Position numbers and translations under genes: made by a program. 64,000 bases of DNA, taken from the NCBI RefSeq assembly GCF_014117215.1, contig NZ_JACGXS010000005.1, positions 124,001 through 188,000 of the forward strand. The letters are read 5' to 3'. Shown here in pieces: positions 8,065 to 16,565 of the stretch. The notes under the pieces are model-generated. The model saw nothing but the letters and a program-made list of their open reading frames with translations, ran no database searches and was not told the origin of the DNA. Origin of the DNA: Stenotrophomonas tumulicola (GTDB lineage: Bacteria; Pseudomonadota; Gammaproteobacteria; Xanthomonadales; Xanthomonadaceae). How positions within the stretch are numbered: position 1 is the stretch's first letter; the number at the start of each line of letters is the position of its first letter.

Positions 8065-9489
8065 TCAGGCGTCGGTCAGCACCCGTCCGCGCAGCGAGTT
8101 GGCCAATGCCTCGGTGATCAGCACGTCGACGAACTGGCCGACCAGGCGTGGGTGCGCGGCGAAGTTCACCGAGCGCATGTTCTCGGTCTTGCCGGTCAGC
8201 TCGTTCGGATCCTTGCGCGAAGGTCCTTCGACCAGCACGGTCTGCACCGTTCCTACCATCGCCGCCGAAATCCCTGCGGCATGCTGGTTGATCCGTGCCT
8301 GCAGGCGCGAAAGCCGTGCGTGCTTTTCCGCATCGCTGATCGTGTCTTCCAGGTCTGCAGCGGGCGTGCCGGGCCGGCGCGAATAGATGAAGGAGAAACT
8401 CTGGTCGAAGCCCACGTCCTCGATCAGCTTCATGGTCTTCTCGAAATCGGCGTCGGTTTCGCCGGGGAAGCCGACGATGAAATCCGAGCTGATCGAGATG
8501 CCTGGGCGCACCGCGCGCAGCTTGCGGATCTTGGACTTGAACTCCAGCGCGGTATAGCCGCGCTTCATCGCCGACAGCACGCGGTCGCTGCCGGCCTGCA
8601 CCGGAAGGTGCAGGAAGTCGGCCAACTGCGGGACGTCACGGTAGGCATCCACCAGCGAGTCGCTGAACTCCAGCGGGTGCGAGGTGGTGAAGCGGATCCG
8701 GCCGATGCCTTCGATCTCGGCGATGGTGCGGATCAGCAGGCCGAGGTCGGCGACTTCACCGTCGCCATACGGCCCGCGGTAGGCGTTGACGTTCTGCCCG
8801 AGCAGGTTGATCTCACGCACGCCCTGTGCGGCGAGCTGCGCCACTTCCACCAGCACGTCCTCGAACGGACGGCTGACTTCGGTGCCGCGCGTATACGGCA
8901 CCACGCAGAAAGAACAGTACTTGGAGCAGCCTTCCATGATCGATACGAAGGCCGATGCACCTTCCGCGCGCGGTTCCGGCATGCGGTCGAACTTCTCGAT
9001 CTCCGGGAAGCTGATGTCCACCTGCGGACGGTTCTGTTCGCGGCGCGCGCGGATCAGTTCCGGCAGCCGATGCAGCGTCTGCGGGCCGAAGACCAGGTCC
9101 ACGTAAGGGGCGCGCTTGACGATCGCTTCGCCTTCCTGGGAAGCGACGCAGCCGCCGACGCCGATGATCACGTCGCGGCCATTGTTCTTCAGCGCCTTCC
9201 AGCGGCCGAGCTGGCTGAACACCTTGTCCTGCGCTTTTTCGCGGATGGAACAGGTATTGACCAGCACCACGTCGGCATCTTCGGGATTGTCGGTCAGCTC
9301 CAGCCCATCACTGGCGGCGAGCACGTCGGCCATCTTGGCCGAGTCGTACTCGTTCATCTGGCAACCGTGGGTCTTGATGTACAGCTTGCCGCGAACCTGG
9401 TCCGGCTTGCGCGGGCTGGTGGTGGGCAGGGCAATCAGTGGCGTGTCGCCCAAGGCGACGGGGGGGAAGACGTCTGGCGTCCCGGTCAT
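8065..9489 (-). CDS. miaB: tRNA-2-methylthio-N6-dimethylallyladenosine synthase MiaB
   Basis: A 474-residue radical-SAM methylthiotransferase. The N-terminal UPF0004 domain has its three cluster cysteines ([38 protein letters not shown]), the radical-SAM domain has C-x3-C-x2-C ([15 protein letters not shown]), and a TRAM domain closes the protein ([18 protein letters not shown]). It adds the methylthio group to i6A37 in tRNAs that read codons starting with U. About 25 residues before the conserved start ([11 protein letters not shown]) form a variable leader, so a downstream start is possible though no better codon is seen. It sits upstream of phoH-ybeY, a common pairing. Confidence 0.95.
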   Translation of the reverse strand: MTGTPDVFPPVALGDTPLIALPTTSPRKPDQVRGKLYIKTHGCQMNEYDSAKMADVLAASDGLELTDNPEDADVVLVNTCSIREKAQDKVFSQLGRWKALKNNGRDVIIGVGGCVASQEGEAIVKRAPYVDLVFGPQTLHRLPELIRARREQNRPQVDISFPEIEKFDRMPEPRAEGASAFVSIMEGCSKYCSFCVVPYTRGTEVSRPFEDVLVEVAQLAAQGVREINLLGQNVNAYRGPYGDGEVADLGLLIRTIAEIEGIGRIRFTTSHPLEFSDSLVDAYRDVPQLADFLHLPVQAGSDRVLSAMKRGYTALEFKSKIRKLRAVRPGISISSDFIVGFPGETDADFEKTMKLIEDVGFDQSFSFIYSRRPGTPAADLEDTISDAEKHARLSRLQARINQHAAGISAAMVGTVQTVLVEGPSRKDPNELTGKTENMRSVNFAAHPRLVGQFVDVLITEALANSLRGRVLTDA

Positions 9490-9552
9490 GGTGGTTAGTC
9501 CAGGCGGGTGGCGGGAAAGCGTATTAGTCTACCCGTTCGCGCCAGCATCGTT

Positions 9553-9663
9553 CGCCGGGCATGGCCCGGCGCTACCTGTGGGGGGGCATCGCGTCGTTCG
9601 CCGGGCATGGCCCGGCGCTACCCGTGGGGGGGCATCGCATCGTTCGCCATGGCCCGGCGTTAC
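9553..9663. repeat. Three tandem GTAG-type palindromic repeats (SMAG-like REP)
   Basis: Three copies of a GC-rich palindrome follow one another at about 46-base spacing: 9553-9575, 9599-9621 and a degraded copy at 9645-9663. Each intact copy is a stem CGCCGGGC/GCCCGGCG around ATG, ending in CTAC (GTAG on the minus strand). The 20-odd bases between copies (a G-run then CATCGC) are repeated too, so the unit was amplified with its flank. The form matches the SMAG elements of S. maltophilia. They lie between the starts of miaB and the end of the GST gene. Confidence 0.85.
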
Positions 9664-9680
9664 CACGGATCGCCAGGCTG

Positions 9681-10301
9681 TCAGGCGGTCGCCAGCCCGG
9701 CATCGACCTGCTGGCCGCGCAGGACGGCCGGGTGCGCCGCCATCCGTGCAATGTAGGCGGCGGTCGCCGGGCCGGGCTGCAACAGGCCGAACTGGTTCAT
9801 CCAACCCAACGCACTTCCCCACAGGAAGTCGGCGGCACTCTGGCGCTCGCCCAGCAGCCACGGGCCCGGTGCCAACTGCTGCTCCAGCACGTCCAGCACG
9901 GTATCGGCATCCACATACGGCGACATGCCACGCGGCACGGCGTCGCGCTTCATCGCCTTGTCGACCATCGCCGGCTCGAAGCACGATCCATAGAAGGCCA
10001 GCCAGCGCAGGAACGGCCCGCGCAACGCGTCACCGGGCGCGGGCGCCAGGCCGGCTTCGGGATACAGCTCGGCCAGGTACTGGTAAACGGCCACCTGCTC
10101 GGTCACCAGCACGCCGTCGTGGACAATGGTCGGTACCTTGCCCATGGGGTTCAGGGCAAGGAAGTCCGCGCGCAGGTTGTCGCCTGCCTTGAGGTCGATC
10201 CGCTTCAGCTCGTAATCGGCACCCAGCGCTTCAAGCAGGGTGAGCACGCCGCTGGAGCGGGACGGGGAGGCGTGGTACAGCGTGATGTGGCGGGTGTTCA
10301 T
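9681..10301 (-). CDS. Glutathione S-transferase family protein
   Basis: A 206-residue GST. The N-terminal thioredoxin-fold domain runs from ITLYHASPSRSSGV, with the glutathione-binding cis-proline loop KVPTIV and the following TEQVAVYQYLAE; the all-helical C-terminal domain contains PWLLGERQSAADFLWG, the N-capping-box region. The Ser/Arg cluster near residue 10 suggests a Ser- or Cys-type bacterial GST. Substrate is unknown. The start at 10301 (MNTRHITLYH) is preferred over an ATG seven codons upstream. It is divergent from a WYL-type regulator with only 72 bases between the two starts, so that regulator may control it. Confidence 0.85.
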   Translation of the reverse strand: MNTRHITLYHASPSRSSGVLTLLEALGADYELKRIDLKAGDNLRADFLALNPMGKVPTIVHDGVLVTEQVAVYQYLAELYPEAGLAPAPGDALRGPFLRWLAFYGSCFEPAMVDKAMKRDAVPRGMSPYVDADTVLDVLEQQLAPGPWLLGERQSAADFLWGSALGWMNQFGLLQPGPATAAYIARMAAHPAVLRGQQVDAGLATA

Positions 10302-10373
10302 GGCGTGGTTCCTGTCTGGCAAGTGCGGCCATGGTGGCGCAGTATTGCGGACAGATTCTGTCCTCGATCAACC

Positions 10374-11330
10374 ATGCACCCGACTGCCCACCGCCTGCTG
10401 ACCCTGATCGGCCTGCTGCAGGCCCGTCGCCATTGGTCCGGTGCCGAGCTGGCCGAGCGGCTGGGCGTGGACCGGCGTAGCGTGCGCCGTGATATCGAAC
10501 GTCTGCGCGCGCTTGGCTACCCCGTGCAGGCCTCGTCCGGCGTCGGCGGTGGCTATCGCCTGGGGGCGGGGGCGCAGGTGCTGCCCCTGCTGCTGGACGA
10601 AGATGAAGCCATCCTGGTGGCCATCGCCCTGCGTGCTGCCGCCAGCAGCATCGCCGGGATGGAGGACGCCGCACGCACCGTGCTCGGCAAGCTGGATCCG
10701 CTGGTGCCGGCGCGGCGGCAACGCCAGGCAGGGCAGGTGCACGCCATCACCACCACGCTTTCCGACCCGCCTGCCACCGATGCGCGCGTGCTTGGCCAAC
10801 TCGCGCTGGCCTGCCGCGAAAACGCCCTGCTTGCTTTCGACTACTGCAGCCACCACGGGCAGGCATCGCAGCGGGAAGTGCAGGCCCTGCATCTGGTCAA
10901 CCATGGCCGGCGGTGGTACCTGCTGGCGTGGGATCTTGGCCGCAACGACTGGCGTACCCTGCGCGTGGACCGCATCGGCACGGTGCAGAGGATGCCGGGC
11001 CCGGGCCTGCCGCGGCGGTTGCCGGCGCCGGCCGACGCGATGGTCCGCCAGGCGGTGAGCCGCTCGCCATTTCCCCTGCGTGCCGAGCTGTACCTGGCCG
11101 GAAGCCTGGCGACGCTGGAGCATGCCATTCCAGCATGGTGCGGCGTGCTGGAGGAAGACGGGGGCGCGCACTGCTGGCTGCGGATGGGGGCGGAGACGCC
11201 GGCCATGCTGGCCGCGCAGATACTGAGCGTCGGCCAGCGCGCGTTGGCCATACGTACCGATCCCCCCGGGCTGCATGCCGATCTTTCCGCCGAGGTGGCC
11301 GGCCTTGGCGCGCTGCTGGCGGCGGGGTAG
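10374..11330 (+). CDS. YafY-family transcriptional regulator (HTH and WYL domains)
   Basis: A 318-residue regulator. The N-terminal winged helix-turn-helix (HRLLTLIGLLQARRHWSG, then DRRSVRRDIERLRALGYPV) is of the HTH_11/DeoR-like type, and the middle holds a WYL ligand-sensing domain, here with the motif WYLLAWDLGRNDWRTLRVDR. YafY-type proteins are usually local regulators; the closely spaced divergent GST gene is the natural target, which is inference. ATG 10374 gives the standard N-terminus; the reading frame stays open upstream to 9561 but only across the GST gene and the repeats. Confidence 0.85.
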   Translation: MHPTAHRLLTLIGLLQARRHWSGAELAERLGVDRRSVRRDIERLRALGYPVQASSGVGGGYRLGAGAQVLPLLLDEDEAILVAIALRAAASSIAGMEDAARTVLGKLDPLVPARRQRQAGQVHAITTTLSDPPATDARVLGQLALACRENALLAFDYCSHHGQASQREVQALHLVNHGRRWYLLAWDLGRNDWRTLRVDRIGTVQRMPGPGLPRRLPAPADAMVRQAVSRSPFPLRAELYLAGSLATLEHAIPAWCGVLEEDGGAHCWLRMGAETPAMLAAQILSVGQRALAIRTDPPGLHADLSAEVAGLGALLAAG

Positions 11331-11387
11331 GGCATGGCATGCCTCGCCCGCTTGGCAAGGCAGCGGGAAGCTGGGAAACTCGCGCCC

Positions 11388-12326
11388 ATGAAGGGGATTC
11401 TGGGGACCACGGCGGTCATCATCGCTGCGCTGTCGGCTGTGCCGGCCAGTGCGGGCACCCTGTACAAGTGCGTTGGCGGTGACGGCGCGACCAGCTATGT
11501 CAGCAAGCGCGTGGCGGGGGCTTCATGCAGCGTCATCAGCTATGCGCGTGAACAGGCGCGTCCGCGTCCGGTGGCGCGCACCGCGCCCGCGCAACCGGCA
11601 TCGACACCAGCACCAGCACCAGCCAAGGCCACCGCCATGCCCGGCCGCGAGGCGGCGCCGCGCAGCAGCCTGCCCAGCACGCCGGCGCCCGCCCGTGTTG
11701 CCGCGACCACGCCGCCGCCGGCAAACAAGGACGGGCGTGTCGTCAGTGGACAGGTCTACTCTTTCATGAAGGACGGCGTGCGTCATTACACCAGTGCACG
11801 TCCATCGCAGGTGGCCAGCCTGGGCCAGGTACGCACCATCCGCTACAGCTTCATCGAGCGCTGTTTTGCCTGTGGCGCCCGTCCGGGCGTCAACTTCGGT
11901 TCGGTCCGCCTCAATACCACCGCGTTCCAGAGCGAGATCGCCGCCGCCGCGCGCCGGTACGGTGTGGAAGAAGCTGTCGTGCGGGCGATCATCCACGCCG
12001 AATCGGCGTACAACCCGACCGCGCTCAGCCGCGCTGGAGCGCAGGGCCTGATGCAGTTGATGCCGCCCACGGCGGCGCGGTTCGGCGTCATGGACTCCTA
12101 TGATGCAGCGCAGAACATCAGCGGCGGGGTGCAGTACCTGGCCTGGCTGCTGAAGCGCTTCAACGGCGACCTGACCCTTGCCGCTGCCGGTTACAACGCC
12201 GGCGAGGGCGCGGTGGACCGCCATGGCGGCGTGCCGCCTTACAGTGAGACCCGCTACTACGTGCAACGGGTAGGGCAGTTGGCCGAGCGCTACCGCGGAG
12301 CGCTGGCCACCGCTACCACGCATTGA
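11388..12326 (+). CDS. Lytic transglycosylase, SLT domain, secreted
   Basis: A 312-residue secreted murein-degrading enzyme. A signal peptide (MKGILGTTAVIIAALSAVPASAG) precedes a DUF4124-like segment (TLYKCVGGDGATSYVSKR), a low-complexity Ala/Pro linker (about 60-115), and a C-terminal SLT/Goose-lysozyme-type domain from about 185. The catalytic Glu is in RAIIHAESAYNP, with the family motifs GAQGLMQLMPPTA and AAGYNAGEGAV intact. It would cleave the glycan strand of peptidoglycan to 1,6-anhydroMurNAc. The ATG at 11388 gives the signal peptide; the frame opens at 11334 with no better start. It stands alone between the regulator and petA. Confidence 0.88.
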   Translation: MKGILGTTAVIIAALSAVPASAGTLYKCVGGDGATSYVSKRVAGASCSVISYAREQARPRPVARTAPAQPASTPAPAPAKATAMPGREAAPRSSLPSTPAPARVAATTPPPANKDGRVVSGQVYSFMKDGVRHYTSARPSQVASLGQVRTIRYSFIERCFACGARPGVNFGSVRLNTTAFQSEIAAAARRYGVEEAVVRAIIHAESAYNPTALSRAGAQGLMQLMPPTAARFGVMDSYDAAQNISGGVQYLAWLLKRFNGDLTLAAAGYNAGEGAVDRHGGVPPYSETRYYVQRVGQLAERYRGALATATTH

Positions 12327-12394
12327 CCGTCGCCGGCACCGGCAGATCCATGCCGGCCAGTGGCCTGCCTGTCCCGGACTTGCGACCCAACGCA

Positions 12395-12422
12395 TTGACC
12401 AACGCCAACGTTCGGCTACACT
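12395..12422 (+). promoter_or_regulatory. Probable sigma-70 promoter for petABC
   Basis: TTGACC (12395-12400) and TACACT (12417-12422) are separated by 16 bases and lie about 80 bases upstream of petA, in the 175-base spacer after the transglycosylase gene. The match to the -35/-10 consensus is good. No operator-like palindrome was seen beside it. Confidence 0.55.
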
Positions 12423-12501
12423 CGCTTCAGATTCATAGTGGTCTGGCCCCCACCAGACTGCTGGCAGCCTTAAAGCTACCTAATCAATATCGGAGTGCCG
12501 G

Positions 12502-13122
12502 ATGGCCAACGATGGGGTATACGATCCAGTCAACCAGGGACGTCGCCGTTTTCTTTCCGCCACCACTGCGGTGGTCGGTGCGGTAGGCGTCGGTTTCACC
12601 GCTGTTCCTTTCATCAAGTCCTGGAATCCCAGTGCGCGGGCCAAGCTCGCCGGTGCACCGGTGACGGCCGACATCAGTGCGTTGCAGGAAGGCCAGCGGC
12701 TGATCCTGGAATGGCGCGGCCAGCCGATCTGGATCGTCAAACGCTCCAAGGCGATGCTTGACGCACTGCCGGGGCTGGATGGGCGGCTGAAGGACCCCGA
12801 GTCGGAGGTCAAGGACCAGCAACCGGAGTATGTGCTGCAGCAGAATCCGGAACTGCGATCGATCAAGCCCGATGTATCGGTGCTGGTGGGCCTGTGCACC
12901 CACCTGGGCTGCTCCCCGGAAATGGTCGCCGAGATCCGCCCGGAACCCTACGACCCGCAGTGGAAGGGGGGATACTTCTGTCCCTGCCACAAATCGCGTT
13001 TCGACATGTCCGGCCGTGTGTTCAACGACGTCCCGGCACCGATCAACCTGCTGGTGCCGCCGCACCATTACCAGGATGACAACACCATCATCATCGGCGT
13101 GGATCCGGAGGGGACTGCCTGA
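12502..13122 (+). CDS. petA: Ubiquinol-cytochrome c reductase, Rieske iron-sulfur subunit
   Basis: A 206-residue Rieske protein of cytochrome bc1. The N-terminus has a twin-arginine signal/anchor (GRRRFLSATT followed by a hydrophobic helix). The 2Fe-2S ligands and disulfide are intact: box I CTHLGC (Cys132, His134, Cys137) and box II CPCHKS (Cys160, Cys162, His163). Its head domain shuttles electrons from ubiquinol to cytochrome c1 on the periplasmic side. It is the first gene of petABC; its stop overlaps the cytochrome b start (TGATG), which suggests translational coupling. Confidence 0.97.
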   Translation: MANDGVYDPVNQGRRRFLSATTAVVGAVGVGFTAVPFIKSWNPSARAKLAGAPVTADISALQEGQRLILEWRGQPIWIVKRSKAMLDALPGLDGRLKDPESEVKDQQPEYVLQQNPELRSIKPDVSVLVGLCTHLGCSPEMVAEIRPEPYDPQWKGGYFCPCHKSRFDMSGRVFNDVPAPINLLVPPHHYQDDNTIIIGVDPEGTA

Positions 13123-14381
13123 TGGCCAACATCCTTGTGCGTACCGCCAACGGCGTCGCCGGCTGGATCAATGCACGGGCCCCCGGCCTGATGCCGGTCT
13201 ACCGCAAGCATGTCAGCGAGTACTACGCGCCGAAGAATTTCAACATCTGGTACTACTTCGGCTCGCTGGCGCTGCTGATCCTGGTCAACCAGATCGTCAC
13301 CGGCATCTTCCTGACGATGCACTACAAGACCAGCGCGGCCGAAGCCTTCGCGTCGGTCGAATACATCATGCGCGACGTCGAATGGGGCTGGTTGATCCGG
13401 TACATGCATTCCACCGGCGCGTCGCTGTTCTTCATCGTGGTCTACCTGCACATGTTCCGCGGGCTGCTGTACGGCAGCTACCAGAAGCCGCGCGAGCTGG
13501 TGTGGATACTGGGCATGCTGATCTACCTGGTGCTGATGGCCGAAGCCTTCATGGGGTATGTGCTGCCATGGGGCCAGATGTCGTTCTGGGGCGCTAAGGT
13601 GATCATCTCGCTGTTCGGCGCCATACCGGTGATCGGCAACGGGCTCACCGAATGGATCATGGGCGATTACCTGCCCAGCGATGCCACCCTCAACCGCTTC
13701 TTCGCGCTGCACGTGATCGCCCTGCCGCTGGTGCTGCTGCTGCTGGTGGTGCTGCACCTGGGCGCGCTGCACGAGGTGGGTTCGAACAACCCCGACGGCG
13801 TGGAGATCAAGAAGGGGCCGAAGGGCAACCGCTGGTCGCCCAACGCGCCCACCGATGGCATCCCGTTCCATCCTTACTACACGCTCAAGGATGGGGTGGG
13901 CGCCGGCTTTCTGCTGATCATCGCGGCCTTCATCATCTTCTTCGCGCCGGCCTTCGGTGGGCAGTTCCTGGAACACGACAACTTCACCGAGGCCAACCGG
14001 CTGGTTACCCCGGAACACATCAAGCCGGTCTGGTACTACACGCCGTACTACGCAATGCTGCGGGTCATCCCGAACAAGCTGGGCGGCGTGATCGTGATGT
14101 TCTCGGCCATCGCCATCCTGTTCCTGGTGCCCTGGCTGGACCGCGCGAAGGTAAAGTCGGTGCGCTACCGCGGCTGGATCTCGAAAGTGATGCTGGGCGT
14201 GCTGGTGGTGTGCTTCGTCTGGCTGGGGGTGATCGGCTCCGGCCCCGGCACGGCCGTGTGGGAAACCTGGGTCGGGCGTGCATTGACCTTCCTGTACTTC
14301 GCCTTCTTCATCACCATGCCGCTGTGGACGCAGCTGGACAAGACCAAGCCGGTACCGGAAAGGGTGACCACGCATGACTGA
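13122..14381 (+). CDS. petB: Ubiquinol-cytochrome c reductase, cytochrome b subunit
   Basis: A 419-residue multi-pass membrane protein carrying both b hemes and the two quinone sites of the bc1 complex. The heme-ligating histidines are in RYMHSTGASLFFIVVYLHMFR and in the ALHVIALP/VLHLGALH helix; the Qo-site motif appears in its common bacterial form around TPEHIKPVWYYTPYYAML. The length is that of a full cytochrome b with eight helices rather than the split b6/subunit IV form. The start overlaps petA by one base and the end overlaps petC by 8 bases. Confidence 0.97.
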   Translation: MANILVRTANGVAGWINARAPGLMPVYRKHVSEYYAPKNFNIWYYFGSLALLILVNQIVTGIFLTMHYKTSAAEAFASVEYIMRDVEWGWLIRYMHSTGASLFFIVVYLHMFRGLLYGSYQKPRELVWILGMLIYLVLMAEAFMGYVLPWGQMSFWGAKVIISLFGAIPVIGNGLTEWIMGDYLPSDATLNRFFALHVIALPLVLLLLVVLHLGALHEVGSNNPDGVEIKKGPKGNRWSPNAPTDGIPFHPYYTLKDGVGAGFLLIIAAFIIFFAPAFGGQFLEHDNFTEANRLVTPEHIKPVWYYTPYYAMLRVIPNKLGGVIVMFSAIAILFLVPWLDRAKVKSVRYRGWISKVMLGVLVVCFVWLGVIGSGPGTAVWETWVGRALTFLYFAFFITMPLWTQLDKTKPVPERVTTHD

Positions 14382-15123
14382 GCGCTGGATGATCCGGTTG
14401 GCCCTGGTGGCCACGATGCTGCTGGGCAGTGCCGCCGCACTGGCTGCAGAAGGCACCGCCAAGCTGCTGCAGGCAGGCAACGACCTGGGTGACCGCGCCT
14501 CGCTGCAGCGCGGTGCGCAGCTCTACATGAACTACTGCTCCAGCTGCCACGCGCTGAAATACCTGCGCTACTCGCGGATGGCCGCCGACCTGGGGCTGAC
14601 CGAAGAGGAGGTGATGAACAACCTCAACTTCACCGGGTCGGCCGTGGGCGATCCGGTACCGGTGGCGATGCCGAAGGAAGAGGCCGAGAAGTGGTTCGGC
14701 AAGATGCCGCCGGACCTGAGCCTGATTTCGCGCGTGCGCGGCCCGGACTGGGTCTACACCTACCTCAAGTCGTTCTACCTGGACAGCAACCGTCCGCTGG
14801 GCTGGAACAACACCGTGTTCCCGAATGCATCCATGCCCAACCCGCTATGGCAGATGCAGGGCATGCAGCATGCGGTGCTCGGCAAGCCCGAGGCGCCCGG
14901 CCTGGATCCGCCGGTGCTTGCGCTTGAACTGCGCGCGCCGGGCAACGTGGACGCGGCCCAGTACGACCAGTCGGTACGGGACATCACCAACTTCCTGGCC
15001 TATGCCGGCGAGCCGGCGGCGCTGAAGCGCCAGAAGCTGGGCGTATGGGTGGTGCTGTTCCTGGCCTTCCTGACCTTCCTGTTGTACCTGGTGAAGAAAG
15101 AGTACTGGAAGGACGTGCATTGA
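14374..15123 (+). CDS. petC: Ubiquinol-cytochrome c reductase, cytochrome c1
   Basis: A 249-residue c-type cytochrome. A signal peptide (about 1-25, ending ALAAE) leads to the heme-attachment site CSSCH (Cys55, Cys58, His59); the axial methionine probably lies in the ASMPNPLWQMQGMQ region, and a C-terminal helix (LGVWVVLFLAFLTFLLYLV) anchors it in the inner membrane. It passes electrons from the Rieske centre to soluble cytochrome c. It is the last gene of petABC; a 168-base spacer without an evident terminator leads to sspA. Confidence 0.97.
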   Translation: MTERWMIRLALVATMLLGSAAALAAEGTAKLLQAGNDLGDRASLQRGAQLYMNYCSSCHALKYLRYSRMAADLGLTEEEVMNNLNFTGSAVGDPVPVAMPKEEAEKWFGKMPPDLSLISRVRGPDWVYTYLKSFYLDSNRPLGWNNTVFPNASMPNPLWQMQGMQHAVLGKPEAPGLDPPVLALELRAPGNVDAAQYDQSVRDITNFLAYAGEPAALKRQKLGVWVVLFLAFLTFLLYLVKKEYWKDVH

Positions 15124-15291
15124 CGGTTCGGGCCACTGCCTGCTCTGATTGCGTCGACAGGTGGCTGGATGATACCCATGGCCTATTGGCTTTTGTGATC
15201 GCCGGTTGCACACTCAGGAACGAGTCGACTGTCGGAAGTGGTCCGGCAGCACCGATGCGGCAGGCGGACTCCTGTCGTTGGAGAGCCTTTG

Positions 15292-15927
15292 ATGGCGGCG
15301 AGCGTACGCATGCGTAATACCCTGACGCTGTTTTCCTCGAACGACGATGTGCTCTGTCATCGGGTGCGCCTGGTCCTCGCGGCCAAGGGCGTCACCTATG
15401 ACTTTGTAGCGGTGGATCCGCAGAATCCGCCCGAAGACCTGATCGATCTCAATCCCTACCACTCGGTCCCCACGCTGGTGGAGCGCGAGCTGGTGCTGTA
15501 CGCCGCCTCGGTGGTGAGCGAGTACCTGGACGAGCGCTATCCGCATCCGCCATTGATGCCGGTCGACCCGTTGTCGCGGGCACGGATCCGGCTGGCGATG
15601 CTGCGCATCGAACACGACTGGGTGCCGCAGGTGCAGGCCATCCAGCTGGGCAACAAGAGCCAGGCCGAAGCCGGACGCAAGCGCCTGAAGGAGCTGCTGA
15701 CGGCGTCGGTGCCCTTGTTCAAGGCCAGCAAGTTCTTCCTCAATCCGGAAATGAGCCTGGCCGATTGTGCCGTGGCTCCGATCATCTGGCGCCTGAAGGC
15801 GCTGGATGTTCCGCTTCCCAAGGATGGCAAGGCGATCGAAGATTACGGCAACCGTATCTTCCGCCACCCCGGTTTCATCCGCAGCCTCACCGACCAGGAA
15901 AGGAAGCTGCGCGACCTGCCGGTCTGA
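15292..15927 (+). CDS. sspA: Stringent starvation protein A (GST fold)
   Basis: A 211-residue GST-like protein of the SspA family (MRNTLTLFSSNDDVLCHRVRLVLAAKGV at the start of the thioredoxin fold, in pieces; then HSVPTLVERELVLYAASVVSEYLDERYPHPPLMP). SspA binds RNA polymerase and alters promoter use in stationary phase; it lacks GST activity. The ATG at 15292 is taken because GGAGAG lies 7 bases upstream; an ATG six codons later (15310) would match the shorter family N-terminus and cannot be excluded. Location after petABC and before sspB is the common proteobacterial arrangement. Confidence 0.92.
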   Translation: MAASVRMRNTLTLFSSNDDVLCHRVRLVLAAKGVTYDFVAVDPQNPPEDLIDLNPYHSVPTLVERELVLYAASVVSEYLDERYPHPPLMPVDPLSRARIRLAMLRIEHDWVPQVQAIQLGNKSQAEAGRKRLKELLTASVPLFKASKFFLNPEMSLADCAVAPIIWRLKALDVPLPKDGKAIEDYGNRIFRHPGFIRSLTDQERKLRDLPV

Positions 15928-16012
15928 GTGGCAGGCCGCGTTTTTCTACTCGCAGCCGAACGTAGCGTCCGTCCCCGTGCCAAGCGTGGGGGCGGACGCG
16001 TACACTTCACGC

Positions 16013-16513
16013 ATGACTGAAGAATTCTTCCGGATGACCAGCCACCGCCCGTACCTGTTGCGCGCATTGGTGGAGTGGATCAACGATAACCAGCTGACGC
16101 CGCACATCCTGGTGGATGCCGGCGTACCCGGCGTGCAGGTGCCGCCATCGTCGATCAAGGACGGGCGCGTCGTGCTGAACATCGCCGAACGCGCCGTGGT
16201 CCGCCTGTTGATCGACAATGAATCGGTGGCCTTCTCCGCCCGCTTTTCCGGCGTGAGCTATGCCGTGCAGGTGCCGATCAGCGCGGTGCTGGCCGTCTAT
16301 GCACGTGAGACCGGGCAGGGCATGGCGCTACCGGATGACGTGATCGGCTCGGAGCCGGCCGAGGATGAGGCCCCGAGTGGTCCCACCCTTGCGGCCGTGG
16401 ATGATGCACCTGCCGACGGTACGCCGCCGGAGGACACGCCACCGGACGGCAATCCTCCCGATGACACTCCGCCCAGGCCCAGCGGGCGCCCACAGCTGCG
16501 CGTGGTCAAATGA
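16013..16513 (+). CDS. sspB: ClpXP protease adaptor (specificity-enhancing factor) SspB
   Basis: A 166-residue adaptor that delivers ssrA-tagged proteins to ClpXP. The globular N-terminal domain (MTSHRPYLLRALVEWINDN to AVYARETGQGMALP) is followed by a flexible acidic linker and the C-terminal ClpX-docking motif RPQLRVVK, almost identical to that of E. coli SspB. The linker contains a five-residue repeat of the type TPPED/TPPDG/NPPDD/TPP (about 16418-16478). The second methionine (16034) is the start of the conserved domain and may be the true start; neither ATG has a strong ribosome-binding site. It follows sspA by 85 bases. Confidence 0.92.
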   Translation: MTEEFFRMTSHRPYLLRALVEWINDNQLTPHILVDAGVPGVQVPPSSIKDGRVVLNIAERAVVRLLIDNESVAFSARFSGVSYAVQVPISAVLAVYARETGQGMALPDDVIGSEPAEDEAPSGPTLAAVDDAPADGTPPEDTPPDGNPPDDTPPRPSGRPQLRVVK

Positions 16514-16519
16514 CCTTGT

Positions 16520-16541
16520 CCGCCGCCCCCTGGGGCGGCGG
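16520..16541. terminator. Hairpin between convergent sspB and MFS genes
   Basis: A perfect 10-base inverted repeat (CCGCCGCCCC, two bases, GGGGCGGCGG) lies 7 bases after the sspB stop and 25 bases before the stop of the convergent transporter gene. The right side reads CTTGCATT and the left side, on the minus strand, ACAAGG, so there is no real U-tract; placement suggests a two-way terminator. Confidence 0.55.
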
Positions 16542-16565
16542 CTTGCATTCAGGCGTGGCGAACCA

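Noticed and set aside
9561..10373. Upstream extension of the YafY-type regulator to 589 codons
   Set aside because: The extra frame crosses the repeats and lies antisense to the GST gene; the regulator's HTH starts right after the ATG at 10374.
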